A stretch of DNA of 51,184 nt. Source: Clostridia bacterium (GTDB lineage: Bacteria > Bacillota > Peptococcia > DRI-13 > UBA5745). The stretch covers positions 1 through 51,184 of the forward strand of contig JAHDPO010000034.1 in assembly GCA_018434325.1 (NCBI GenBank), in the 5' to 3' direction. Numbering within the stretch: the first letter of the stretch is position 1; every line of letters starts with the position of its first letter. The notes under the pieces were generated by a model. That model was not told the origin of the DNA. It saw only the letters and a program-made list of their open reading frames with translations, and made no database searches. Positions 1-8,125 of the stretch are shown piece by piece. The translations under genes were made by a program, and so were the position numbers.

Positions 1-3
1 TGA

Positions 4-30
4 AAAATGAGCAAAATTGCAGGTCCTTCA
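4..30. repeat. Truncated end of intergenic inverted-repeat family
   Basis: The stretch AAAATGAGCAAAATTGCAGG matches the left ends of the elements at 22868 and 45918 almost base for base. The rest of that element is not recognisable here. It may run into the nested palindrome at 101-325 or be cut by the window edge. Confidence 0.5.
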
Positions 31-100
31 CCGAGAGTGTGAATTCAGGCCGAGGTCTTGGCTGCAGGGTCAGTTGCCTCCCGGAGCCAGGTCAGTTTCT

Positions 101-325
101 GTTCAATTTTTCCGTTTGTATGCAGATCCTCGTCGGCGTCTGTTCAATTTTTTCGTTAGTATGTGAAATGCAACTGTTGCCGGGGTCATTCTTAGCCAAT
201 CTCAGGCCAAATTTGTTCAATTTTTTCGTTTGTGTGTAGATTCCCCTTTGCATTTCACATACTAACGTAATTTTTGCTCAGCCGGCCCCTGCTAATTGCA
301 TACAAACGTAATTTTTGCACAAATG
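101..325. repeat. Nested inverted repeats, non-coding
   Basis: A perfect 20-bp arm at 154-173 (CGTTAGTATGTGAAATGCAA) is repeated in inverse at 248-267. An outer 12-bp arm (CGTTTGTATGCA, 113-124) is inverted at 297-308. The motif TTCAATTTTT.CGTT occurs three times inside. The whole could fold into a long branched hairpin. The right ends (AATTTTTGCTCA) resemble the ends of the other intergenic elements in the window. No credible gene lies between 1 and 609; the rest of that stretch shows only the promoter listed next. Confidence 0.65.
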
Positions 326-534
326 GGGGGGCTTTCATCGTGACGTTTCCGTAACCATATCAATGGCAACTTCCAGTGGATTTTTACTTCGACAAACCGG
401 CTTCCTTTGAAATTCAACTAATTCTGCTTAAAAAGGCTGAGGCGAGCGTGAGCGAATTTTTCAGTAGCCTTACCTTTCATTAAATTTTAATCCAATTTTT
501 AGTATCATTCTATTCCCTTTTCAGCTATATTACA

Positions 535-563
535 TTGCAGGCAGGGCATATTGTACGTATACT
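535..563 (+). promoter_or_regulatory. SigA-type promoter with small inverted repeat
   Basis: TTGCAG and TATACT are separated by exactly 17 bp, 47 bp upstream of the small membrane protein gene. The -10 lies inside the imperfect palindrome ATACT-N6-AGTAT, which could be an operator. No regulator can be named. Confidence 0.55.
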
Positions 564-609
564 AAAATCAGTATATGGCCTGTGTAATCTAACCAAGGGA
601 GGAATAAGT

Positions 610-939
610 ATGTTTATTTCATTATTAATCAACACTCTGTCGCTGCTGGCTATCACGTATTTATTGCAGGGGGTCCACATTAAAAGTTTTTGGTCGGCCC
701 TGATTCTGGCTATTGTGCTGGCTGTGATCAATACCGTCGTGCGGCCCCTGGCGCTGATTATTTCTTTGCCGGTGAACCTTTTGACCTTGGGCTTGTTTAC
801 TTTTGTGGTCAATGCTGCTATGCTGAAGATGGCCAGCGCTTTTGTAAGCGGAGTCTATATTGACGGCTGGGGCACGGCGATTATTGCCGCCATCCTGCTG
901 TCGCTGATTTCCAGTATCCTTAATTGGGCCATCCATTAA
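610..939 (+). CDS. Small membrane protein, phage_holin_4_2 / YvlD family
   Basis: A 109-residue, strongly hydrophobic protein with about four membrane segments, polar only at short turns (NTVVRPLALIISLPVN near residue 40 is typical of the family). The family (PF04020, also called mycobacterial 4-TMS holin or YvlD) is widespread in bacterial chromosomes, and its name does not imply a phage origin; its function is not established. The start at 610 follows AGGGAGGAATA. A longer in-frame reading from 535 would begin inside the -35 element and is unlikely. It is monocistronic or weakly linked to the next gene, 58 bp away. Confidence 0.8.
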   Translation: MFISLLINTLSLLAITYLLQGVHIKSFWSALILAIVLAVINTVVRPLALIISLPVNLLTLGLFTFVVNAAMLKMASAFVSGVYIDGWGTAIIAAILLSLISSILNWAIH

Positions 940-997
940 GGATGATTTTCAGAGACGTTTTTGAGGCCGCATCATTACCCGAGGAGCAGAAAACCTT

Positions 998-1858
998 ATG
1001 ACACAATCAATTGCCGGCTGCCCTGCTGCTTATCCGGAAATGCCGCAGGAAAAGCCGGATATCCGTTTATTAGCCATTGATCTTGACGATACCATGTTGA
1101 GAAGCGACTATACCATATCGCCCAGAACGAAGCGGGCCATTCAACGAGCCCGGCAGCAAGGCGTAGTGGTTACGCTGGCCACCGGCCGCATGTACGTATC
1201 GGCGCTGCCTTACGCTCAGGAATTGGACATTGATGTGCCCCTGATCACTTATCAGGGGGCTTTGGTGATTATGACCGACGGCCGAATCATCAGCCACCAT
1301 CCTATGGATCACCAATTGTGTGTGGAATTACTGGATTTTCTGCTGCCCTACGGCCATCATGTTAATGTTTATGTGGGCGACCAGCTTTTTATCGAGGAGA
1401 ACTCGCCGGAAGCGGCCCGCTACGGAGCCAGAATCAGGACTTATCTCCATCAGGTGCCCAGCCTTCGGGAAATGATGAAGCAAAGGGCTGTCGGCGCCAC
1501 GAAGTTTTCTCTGATTGCCTCGGCGGAGGAAGTAAAAGAAGTGATGGCTGCCGCCGAAAGACGTTTTGGCAGCCGGGTTCTTACCGTGCCCAGCAAGCCG
1601 ACCTTCTTGGAGTTTGGCCGGCCGGATATGGGTAAAGGTGTGGCCCTGGCTGAAATGGCGGCGAAGCTGAATATTGACAGCAGCCAGGTTATGGCTATTG
1701 GCGACAGCCCCAATGATTTGGACATGCTTGAGTATGCCGGCTGGGGCATAGCTATGGCCAATGGAGAGGACTGCGCAAAGCAAAGAGCCCGCTGGGTCAC
1801 TGCTGCTAATGATGAAGAAGGCGTAGCCATCGCCATCGAGAGATTGGTGCTGGAATAG
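998..1858 (+). CDS. Cof-type HAD-superfamily phosphatase
   Basis: A 286-residue cytoplasmic Mg-dependent phosphatase of the Cof/YidA class (HAD subfamily IIB). HAD motif I reads DLDDT (Asp28 as nucleophile, Asp30 as acid/base). TGR around residue 68 is motif II, a Lys near residue 210 (GRPDMGKG) is motif III, and GDSPNDLDML is motif IV. The C2-type cap lies between motifs II and III. Such enzymes dephosphorylate sugar phosphates, flavin or PLP; the substrate cannot be read here. About 20 residues precede the usual start of the fold. GAGGAG supports the start at 998, though a later ATG (codon 15) is possible. Confidence 0.85.
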   Translation: MTQSIAGCPAAYPEMPQEKPDIRLLAIDLDDTMLRSDYTISPRTKRAIQRARQQGVVVTLATGRMYVSALPYAQELDIDVPLITYQGALVIMTDGRIISHHPMDHQLCVELLDFLLPYGHHVNVYVGDQLFIEENSPEAARYGARIRTYLHQVPSLREMMKQRAVGATKFSLIASAEEVKEVMAAAERRFGSRVLTVPSKPTFLEFGRPDMGKGVALAEMAAKLNIDSSQVMAIGDSPNDLDMLEYAGWGIAMANGEDCAKQRARWVTAANDEEGVAIAIERLVLE

Positions 1859-1907
1859 TCATATCTGAAATAGTCATATTGGGGGTCATATCTGGAATAG
1901 CCATATA
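1851..1907. repeat. Degenerate tandem copies of a stop-codon segment
   Basis: The last codons of the HAD gene plus stop (TGGAATAGTCATATC) recur three to four times in degenerate form before the rapZ ribosome binding site. It looks like local slippage duplication rather than a regulatory array. Confidence 0.55.
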
Positions 1908-1920
1908 CTAAGGAGGCATT

Positions 1921-2853
1921 ATGAAGGCGGAAAAAGATCAAAATCCGGATAAGAATTTAGATGTTTGGATTATCACAGGGCTTTCGGGAGCCGGTAAAAC
2001 TAACGCCATCCGTATTTTTGAGGATTGGGGTTATTTCTGCATAGATAATTTGCCCCCCTCTCTGCTGGCGGAGACGGTGGCCATGATCGAGGACGCCGGC
2101 GATATTCGCCGCCTGGCTTTAGGGGTGGACGTCCGCAGCCGCGGCTTTTTTGACAGCCTGATGCCGGCTTTAGAGGCTATGGAGACCGTAAGCGGCAAGC
2201 CCAATATCCTCTTCCTGGATGCGGATACGCCCACGTTGGTAAAGCGGTTTAAAGAAACCCGCCGCCGCCATCCCATGGCTTCCGAAGGCATGCTCATCGA
2301 GGACATCCAATCGGAGCGGTCCCGTTTGGAGACCATGCGGGGAAAGGCCGATGTGATCATCGATACCAGCAATTTAAAAACCAAGGATTTAAAAGAAGTG
2401 CTGGAGCGGCGGATCTATTCCGGCCGCCGGGAAAACCAGTTTAAAGTTCATATTCTTTCCTTTGGTTTCAAATACGGCGCTCCCTGGGACGCCGACTTGG
2501 TGATGGACGTCCGTTTCCTGCCTAATCCCCATTACATACCGGAGCTGCAGCCTTTTACGGGCTTGGACGCCCCCGTGCGGGATTATGTCATGGAGCATGA
2601 AGTGTCTCAGGTCTTTTTTCAGCAGTTTTCCCAGCTGCTGACTTATTTGATTCCGAAGTACATAGAGGAAGGCAAGACCAATTTAGTGGTGGCTATCGGC
2701 TGCACCGGCGGTCAGCACCGTTCTGTGACCCTGGCAGAGAAGCTTTATGTTGCGGTAAAGGAAGCGGGCTATGAGGCCAGCGTCCGTCACCGGGATATTG
2801 AACGCAGAAAAGAACGCCAGGAAGAGCGTCAGGAAGAACAAGGCCATAAGTAA
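1921..2853 (+). CDS. rapZ: RNase adapter / nucleotide-binding protein RapZ
   Basis: 310 residues. An N-terminal P-loop domain carries the Walker A motif GLSGAGKT (residues 20-27). A Walker B-like FLDAD follows near residue 100. The C-terminal domain has the family signature GCTGGQHRSV. In enterobacteria RapZ binds GlmZ sRNA and hands it to RNase E. In Bacillota (YvcJ) it binds nucleotides and affects competence and cell-envelope metabolism, by a mechanism less clear. AGGAGG lies six bases before the ATG. whiA follows after 35 bp, as in most Bacillota, but the intervening yvcK gene is missing. A polar, charged tail rich in Glu/Arg/Gln ends the protein. Confidence 0.93.
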   Translation: MKAEKDQNPDKNLDVWIITGLSGAGKTNAIRIFEDWGYFCIDNLPPSLLAETVAMIEDAGDIRRLALGVDVRSRGFFDSLMPALEAMETVSGKPNILFLDADTPTLVKRFKETRRRHPMASEGMLIEDIQSERSRLETMRGKADVIIDTSNLKTKDLKEVLERRIYSGRRENQFKVHILSFGFKYGAPWDADLVMDVRFLPNPHYIPELQPFTGLDAPVRDYVMEHEVSQVFFQQFSQLLTYLIPKYIEEGKTNLVVAIGCTGGQHRSVTLAEKLYVAVKEAGYEASVRHRDIERRKERQEERQEEQGHK

Positions 2854-2888
2854 ACAGTAAGGGCAGATGCAAGAAGGGGGTAAGGCCT

Positions 2889-3845
2889 ATGGCGAAGATA
2901 GACTCCTTTTCTGCTGAAGTGAAGGCGGAGCTGGCCAGGATTTACCCGGACAAGGCCTGCTGCCGGTTGGCGGAGCTGGCGGCCATTGCCCGCCTGGATG
3001 GCACAGTGACCATCGGCAGAAATCAAGGGATGGGCTTATATATCACAACGGAATATTCGGCGGTGGCCCGGAAGGTTTACCGTCTGCTTAAAGATCAGTT
3101 TGCCATTGAAGGGGAGTTGACGGTCAAGCGCCAAAACCGCTTAAAACGCCGCACTCTCTACCATATCCGGGTGGCCTCTTGTCAGGAGGCGCCTACCTTA
3201 TTGGAGAATCTGGGCATCATGACCCCGGAAAAGCAGATTTTGCCGGGAATCAAAAAGGATTTACTCAAGACAAAGTGCTGCCGTGCCAGTTATCTGCGGG
3301 GGGCCTTTTTGGGCAGCGGTTCCGTCAGCAGTCCGGAAAGCGACTACCATTTGGAGATTACCGCCAGCAATGAAAAGCTGGGCAAGGATATAATGGCGCT
3401 GATCAACCGTTTTGCCGGTCTTCAGGCCAAAATCAGCCGCCGCAAGCAATCCTATGTGGTATATTTAAAAGAAAGCAATCAGATCGCCGACTTTCTGACT
3501 TTGGTGGGAGCCCACAGCAGTCTGTTGGAATTTGAGAACAGCCGGGTGCTCAAGGGCATGAAAAACCAAGTAAACCGGCTGGTCAACTGCGAAACGGCCA
3601 ACCTGGAAAAAACCGTGGAGGCGGCGCTGCGTCAGGTGGATAATATCCGGCTGATCGAAGAACGGATCGGTTTGGACGCCCTCAGTCCGCCCCTCAGTCA
3701 GCTGGCCCGGCTGCGGCTGGAAAATCCGGAAATCAACTTGAAAGAGTTGGGAGAAATGATGAAGCCGCCGGTGGGAAAATCCGGCGTCAATCACCGCTTC
3801 CGCAAGATTGAAGAAATCGCCGAGGGATTGCGGGCCCGCAAGTAG
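2889..3845 (+). CDS. whiA: DNA-binding protein WhiA
   Basis: 318 residues, the usual length. The N-terminal two thirds is a degenerate LAGLIDADG homing-endonuclease fold (CCRASYLRGAFLGSGSVS around residue 130 is diagnostic). The C-terminal third is a helix-turn-helix (NLKELGEMMKPPVGKSGVNH near residue 285). In Streptomyces WhiA triggers sporulation septation; in Bacillus it binds the chromosome and influences division and chromosome segregation. AAGAAGGGGG precedes the ATG. It is the last gene of the rapZ-whiA pair; the next gene has its own promoter. Confidence 0.93.
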   Translation: MAKIDSFSAEVKAELARIYPDKACCRLAELAAIARLDGTVTIGRNQGMGLYITTEYSAVARKVYRLLKDQFAIEGELTVKRQNRLKRRTLYHIRVASCQEAPTLLENLGIMTPEKQILPGIKKDLLKTKCCRASYLRGAFLGSGSVSSPESDYHLEITASNEKLGKDIMALINRFAGLQAKISRRKQSYVVYLKESNQIADFLTLVGAHSSLLEFENSRVLKGMKNQVNRLVNCETANLEKTVEAALRQVDNIRLIEERIGLDALSPPLSQLARLRLENPEINLKELGEMMKPPVGKSGVNHRFRKIEEIAEGLRARK

Positions 3846-3891
3846 GGTTTAAGGCGTCCAAGGGTATTCGACAATTTCATTAAAATGTAGC

Positions 3892-3920
3892 TTGCGTTAT
3901 ACGATGAGGCAAGTTATAAT
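3892..3920 (+). promoter_or_regulatory. SigA-type promoter for ferredoxin
   Basis: TTGCGT-17 bp-TATAAT, 53 bp upstream of the ferredoxin start. The -10 is perfect and the -35 moderate. Confidence 0.7.
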
Positions 3921-3973
3921 TTACCTGAATAAAGGGTTGTACAGTATGGGAGTAAAAATGGGAGGTGAAAAAT

Positions 3974-4144
3974 ATGGCTTATGTTATCAATGATGATTGC
4001 ATCAACTGCGGTGCCTGCGCACCCGGCTGTCCTACCGAGGCTATTTCCGAGGGTGACAACAAGTATGTCATCAATGCAGAGGCTTGCATTGATTGCGGCG
4101 CTTGCGGCGATGTATGTCCAGTAGGGGCTCCCCAACCGGAATAA
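3974..4144 (+). CDS. 2[4Fe-4S] clostridial-type ferredoxin
   Basis: A 56-residue acidic electron carrier. Two CxxCxxCxxxC clusters are complete: Cys9, 12, 15, 19 and Cys38, 41, 44, 48, each with the usual Pro after the last Cys of the motif (GCP, VCP). The length matches classical clostridial ferredoxins, which serve pyruvate:ferredoxin oxidoreductase and hydrogenases at low potential; this fits an anaerobe. GGAGGTG lies seven bases before the ATG. The gene is flanked by its own promoter and a terminator, so it is transcribed alone. Confidence 0.95.
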   Translation: MAYVINDDCINCGACAPGCPTEAISEGDNKYVINAEACIDCGACGDVCPVGAPQPE

Positions 4145-4175
4145 GTATACGATTTGTAATATTCTCAGGTTTTTT

Positions 4176-4203
4176 CAGGGCATCCCAGGATGCCCTGTTT
4201 TCT
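4176..4203 (+). terminator. Rho-independent terminator after ferredoxin
   Basis: CAGGGCATCC pairs with GGATGCCCTG, followed by TTTTCTT. Confidence 0.85.
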
Positions 4204-4235
4204 TGCCCGAATCTTCTGCCGAAAAAATCATCGGT

Positions 4236-4264
4236 TTGAATAACGGCATGATTTATGCTACAAT
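4236..4264 (+). promoter_or_regulatory. SigA-type promoter for rpoN
   Basis: TTGAAT-17 bp-TACAAT with an extended -10 TGC, about 98 bp upstream of the rpoN start. Confidence 0.6.
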
Positions 4265-4361
4265 AGCATCGATTGTATTTATTGACTGTATTTATTGATC
4301 ATTGTCATTTTATAAACGAGGCGACAATAGGAACGTATCTGTGGTTACTGGGAGTGGTCCA

Positions 4362-5747
4362 ATGGAAATCGGATTACATTTAGAGCAAACGCAAAAGCTG
4401 ATCATTACCCCTGAACTGAGACAGGCTATCGAAATTTTGCAGCTTTCCTCCACGGATCTCATCGAATTTACCAGCCAGGCTTTGCTGGAAAACCCGCTTT
4501 TGGAAACCCATGAATCTGAGGAGAAGGATGAGAAGATTTCGGCGGCAGACAAGCGGATCGATTGGGAAGCTTTCGTCAGCCGGCAGCGTCAGGACTACAG
4601 CGAAATCAGGGGGTTGCCCCGGGAAATGCGGGAAGAGGTTCCCCGGGAGAATCAGCCCACCAATCAGCTGACATTGGAAGAGCATCTGCTTTTTCAATGG
4701 CGTTTTATGATGCTTAAGCCGGAAATTCGCCGCATAGGCGAATATTATATCGGCAACCTGAATTCCAGCGGTTATTTGACCATTACGCCGGAGCAAGCGG
4801 CTATGGACCTTGCTTGCAGTGAGGAATTGGCTTATGAGGCTTTGCGTCAGGTGCAAACCTTGGATCCGGTGGGCGTTTGCGCCCAAAACCTCCGGGAATG
4901 CCTGCTGATTCAGATCGAGCATTTGACTATGGATAGTCCCACAAAAAATTTAATGCGGAGCTTAATCGTCAATTACCTTGAAGAAATTGGCCGGGGCGGT
5001 TTGCTGCGCATTGCGAAAACTCTTGAGAAGACGCCGGCGGAGGTCCAGAAGCTGGTAGACCGGATCAAGCAGCTGAACCCCAAGCCAGGAGTAGGATTTG
5101 CCGGCGGTGAAAATACCATTTATGTGGTGCCGGACGTACTGGTTGAACGGGATGGCGATAGTTTCCGCATTATTTTAAGTGAAAGCTATCAGCCCCAGAT
5201 TGCCGTCAATGATGCTTATGCCAAGGTATTGCTGTCCCAATCCCATTCGGATACGGAAGCAAAGTCTTACGTGGAGACGAAGCTTAACCAGGCGGCCTGG
5301 CTGATGCGCTGCTTAGAGCAGCGGCGTTCCACCATATATAAGGTAACAGAAGCTATTATTCATTATCAGAAGGATTTTTTTCTCCGGGGCGTATCCAGCC
5401 TGCGGCCTTTAACCATGCGCCAAATTGCCGACGAGGTGGGGGTTCACGAATCCACCATCAGCCGGACGGCGGCCAACAAGTATATGCAGACTCCCCACGG
5501 CGTCTATGAGTTTAAATTTTTCTTTACGCCGGGGCTGGAAAGTGCCGCTCAGGGTACGGTATCTACGGAAAGCATCCGGGAAAGCATCCGGGAAATGATC
5601 AGAAGCGAGAATCCGGCCGCCCCTTATACAGACCAGCAGATCACTGATATGCTGGCCCAAAAAGGCACAAAGGTAGCCAGGCGGACGGTAGCTAAATATA
5701 GAGAAGAAATGGGTATCCGCAGCACGACTCTGCGGCGCCGGTATTAA
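4362..5747 (+). CDS. rpoN: RNA polymerase sigma-54 factor RpoN
   Basis: 461 residues. The N-terminal activator-interacting region is Gln/Leu-rich (LEQTQKLIITPELRQAIEILQ). It is followed by an acidic linker, the core-binding domain (NPKPGVGFAGG), a helix-turn-helix (HESTISRTAANK, near residue 365) and the diagnostic RpoN box ARRTVAKYREEMGI at the C-terminus. Sigma-54 recognises -24/-12 promoters and needs an AAA+ enhancer-binding protein, none of which is encoded in this window. The chosen ATG follows GGGAGTGG and begins at the conserved region; an upstream TTG at 4302 would add 20 non-conserved residues. Confidence 0.95.
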   Translation: MEIGLHLEQTQKLIITPELRQAIEILQLSSTDLIEFTSQALLENPLLETHESEEKDEKISAADKRIDWEAFVSRQRQDYSEIRGLPREMREEVPRENQPTNQLTLEEHLLFQWRFMMLKPEIRRIGEYYIGNLNSSGYLTITPEQAAMDLACSEELAYEALRQVQTLDPVGVCAQNLRECLLIQIEHLTMDSPTKNLMRSLIVNYLEEIGRGGLLRIAKTLEKTPAEVQKLVDRIKQLNPKPGVGFAGGENTIYVVPDVLVERDGDSFRIILSESYQPQIAVNDAYAKVLLSQSHSDTEAKSYVETKLNQAAWLMRCLEQRRSTIYKVTEAIIHYQKDFFLRGVSSLRPLTMRQIADEVGVHESTISRTAANKYMQTPHGVYEFKFFFTPGLESAAQGTVSTESIRESIREMIRSENPAAPYTDQQITDMLAQKGTKVARRTVAKYREEMGIRSTTLRRRY

Positions 5748-5862
5748 TAGGCGCGGCGGGAAGCGTCTGCGGTATTGCTGCGCACCGGCAGAAGCAGTCT
5801 GCGGCGCCTGCTGTTAAGAGATAGCAGAGAAGCAGAAAAGGAAGAATTAGGAGGAGTTTATC

Positions 5863-6879
5863 TTGGCGGTAAAGTTAGGGATTAACGGGTTTGGCCGTAT
5901 CGGCCGGCTGGCCTTGAGGGCGGCGGTAAGTCATCCTGATGTGGAGGTTACGGCAATCAACGGTACGGCAGAACCAAAGATTTTGGCCCACTTATTTCAG
6001 TTTGACTCCGTTCACGGAGTTTATCCCGGAGAGGTTTCCTATACAGAGGACAAACTGATCATTGAGGGCCGGGAAATCGCCGTTTTGTCCGACAAAGACC
6101 CGGCCAATCTGCCCTGGAGCCAATGGGGGGCGGAGATTATCATCGAATCCACCGGCCGCTTTACCGAGGCAGAAAAAGCCAAGGCTCATTTTGCCGGCGG
6201 CGCCAAGAAAGTAATTATTACGGCGCCGGCCAAGGGAGAGGATATTACCATCGTTATGGGCATCAACGAGGAAAAGTATGACGCCTCCGCTCATCACATT
6301 ATATCCAATGCCTCCTGCACCACCAATTGCCTGGCTCCCGTTGCCAAGATACTGCATCAGCGTTTCGGCATTCATCGCGGCCTGATGACTACGGTTCACT
6401 CTTATACCAACGATCAAAAGATTTTAGATAATCGTCATAAGGATTTGCGGCGGGCCCGGGCCGGAGCCATGTCCATTATTCCCACCACCACCGGCGCTGC
6501 CAAGGCCGTTTCTCTGGTACTGCCGGAGCTGGCCGGCAAATTAAAGGGTATGGCCATGCGGGTGCCGACGCCTAATGTTTCCGTAGTGGATCTGGTGGCG
6601 GAGCTGGATACGGCGGTGACGGTGGAAGACGTCAACAGCGCTTTAAAAGAAGCGGCCGATACCAGCATGAAAGGTATTTTGCAATATACCGACCTGCCCC
6701 TGGTTTCCATCGATTTTAACGGCAATCCCCATTCGGCTATTGTAGACGGTCTAAGCACCATGGTTTTGGAAGATAATATGGTCAAAGTCATCGCCTGGTA
6801 CGACAATGAGTGGGGCTATAGTATGCGGGTAGTGGATTTGGCAGCATATATTGGCAAAAGAGGTGTTGGCAATGGCTAA
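5863..6879 (+). CDS. gapB: Type I GAPDH, GapB-like (first copy)
   Basis: 338 residues; interconverts glyceraldehyde-3-phosphate and 1,3-bisphosphoglycerate. The catalytic motif ASCTTNC is intact, as is the Rossmann start INGFGRIGR. The position of the coenzyme-selecting Asp32 is Gly34 (AINGTAE). The Leu187-Pro188 pair of NAD enzymes is replaced by Asn-Arg (ILDNRH). The C-terminal half resembles Bacillus GapB (NPHSAIVDGL). These features suggest NADP or dual use. It opens the pgk-tpi operon, overlaps pgk by 8 bp, and no CggR repressor gene precedes it. The start is TTG, seven bases after AGGAGGAG. Confidence 0.9.
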   Translation: MAVKLGINGFGRIGRLALRAAVSHPDVEVTAINGTAEPKILAHLFQFDSVHGVYPGEVSYTEDKLIIEGREIAVLSDKDPANLPWSQWGAEIIIESTGRFTEAEKAKAHFAGGAKKVIITAPAKGEDITIVMGINEEKYDASAHHIISNASCTTNCLAPVAKILHQRFGIHRGLMTTVHSYTNDQKILDNRHKDLRRARAGAMSIIPTTTGAAKAVSLVLPELAGKLKGMAMRVPTPNVSVVDLVAELDTAVTVEDVNSALKEAADTSMKGILQYTDLPLVSIDFNGNPHSAIVDGLSTMVLEDNMVKVIAWYDNEWGYSMRVVDLAAYIGKRGVGNG

Positions 6880-8095
6880 AAAAACCTTGCGGGACATAGA
6901 CTTAAAGGGCAAGCGGGTTTTGCTGCGGTCGGAGCTCAATGTTCCAATTAAAGAGGGGGAGGTAGGCGACGATACCAGAATCCGGGCGGAGCTGCCTACC
7001 ATCCAATACATTCTGGATCAAGGGGCGGCGCTGATTATCATGACCCATTTAGGCCGGCCCAAAGGCCAGCCGGTGGCTGAGATGAGCGTGAAGCCGGTAG
7101 CCGAGTATCTGGCAGCCAAGCTGGACCGTCCTGTAACCTATATTCCTTATGGCAGTGAAGAGGAGATCAGCACCGCCGCTGCTGCGGTGGCTGCCGGTCA
7201 GGTGGCTCTGCTGGAGAATATCCGTTTTTGGCCGCAGGAAGAAAAAAACGATCCGGCCTTTAGCCGCTTTCTGGCTTCCCTGGGTGATGTCTACATCAAT
7301 GACGCCTTTGGCACGGCCCACCGGGCCCATTGCTCTACGGAAGGCGTAGGCCATTTTTTACCGGCTATTGCCGGGTTCTTGATGGAAAAAGAAATCGCTT
7401 TTTTGCAGGAAGCTGTCGATGCGCCGAAAAGACCCTTAGCGGTAGTTATGGGGGGCTCCAAGGTTTCCGATAAGATCGCTTTGATTGAGAATCTGGCCGG
7501 CAAAGCCGACTATCTGCTCTTTGGCGGCGCTATGGCCAATACCTTGCTGGCTGCCAAAGGCTGCGATATGGGCGCTTCCAAGGTGGAGTCGGATAAACTG
7601 GATATTGCCCGGGAAATGATGAAGCGTGTCGGCGGCTTCGATGAAGACGGCAGTCTCGATCAGGGTGGTCAGAGCCAAAATCGCTGCCGGATTTATTATC
7701 CTGAGGATTTAGTGGTGGCTGACGGCTTCCGTGCCGATGCCGCCACAAAAATAGTTGCCTGTGACCAGGTACCCGCGGGCTGGATGGCTTTGGATATCGG
7801 CCCGGCCACGGTAAAGGCCTGGTCCGCCGTTTTTGCCCAGGCTGCCACGATTATTTGGAACGGACCTCTTGGCGTCTATGAGATGCCGGCTTTTGCCGAA
7901 GGTTCAAATGGTGTGGCTCAGGCCATAGCCGCTTCTTCAGCCATGACGATAGTGGGCGGCGGTGATGCGGTGGCGGCGGTGATGCAGGCCGGTTGCGGAG
8001 AACAGATGAGCCATTTGTCCACCGGCGGCGGCGCCTCACTGGAATTGCTGGAAGGCAAGAAGCTACCGGGCATTGAAATTCTGCAGGATAAATAA
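6872..8095 (+). CDS. pgk: Phosphoglycerate kinase
   Basis: 407 residues, slightly longer than the usual 390-400. It makes ATP and 3-phosphoglycerate from 1,3-bisphosphoglycerate. Family blocks are present in order: the N-terminal substrate loop, HLGRPKG, GSKVSDKI, NGPLGVYEMPAF and the nucleotide-binding GGGDAVAAV. In the first loop the normally invariant Asp of RVDxNVP is Glu (RSELNVP). A Gln/Gly/Ser-rich segment near residue 260 replaces a short loop. The ATG overlaps the end of gapB by 8 bp and follows AGAGGTG, so the two are translationally coupled. Confidence 0.95.
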   Translation: MAKKTLRDIDLKGKRVLLRSELNVPIKEGEVGDDTRIRAELPTIQYILDQGAALIIMTHLGRPKGQPVAEMSVKPVAEYLAAKLDRPVTYIPYGSEEEISTAAAAVAAGQVALLENIRFWPQEEKNDPAFSRFLASLGDVYINDAFGTAHRAHCSTEGVGHFLPAIAGFLMEKEIAFLQEAVDAPKRPLAVVMGGSKVSDKIALIENLAGKADYLLFGGAMANTLLAAKGCDMGASKVESDKLDIAREMMKRVGGFDEDGSLDQGGQSQNRCRIYYPEDLVVADGFRADAATKIVACDQVPAGWMALDIGPATVKAWSAVFAQAATIIWNGPLGVYEMPAFAEGSNGVAQAIAASSAMTIVGGGDAVAAVMQAGCGEQMSHLSTGGGASLELLEGKKLPGIEILQDK

Positions 8096-8125
8096 GGATA
8101 AAGACAGATGAGGAGGGTGGCGCTT

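Noticed and set aside
39-239. Open frame of 66 codons on the plus strand
   Set aside because: No ribosome binding site and it lies in the nested palindrome; composition is not protein-like.
610-939. Holin-family protein as a sign of a prophage
   Set aside because: The family is common in chromosomes and no other phage gene lies nearby.
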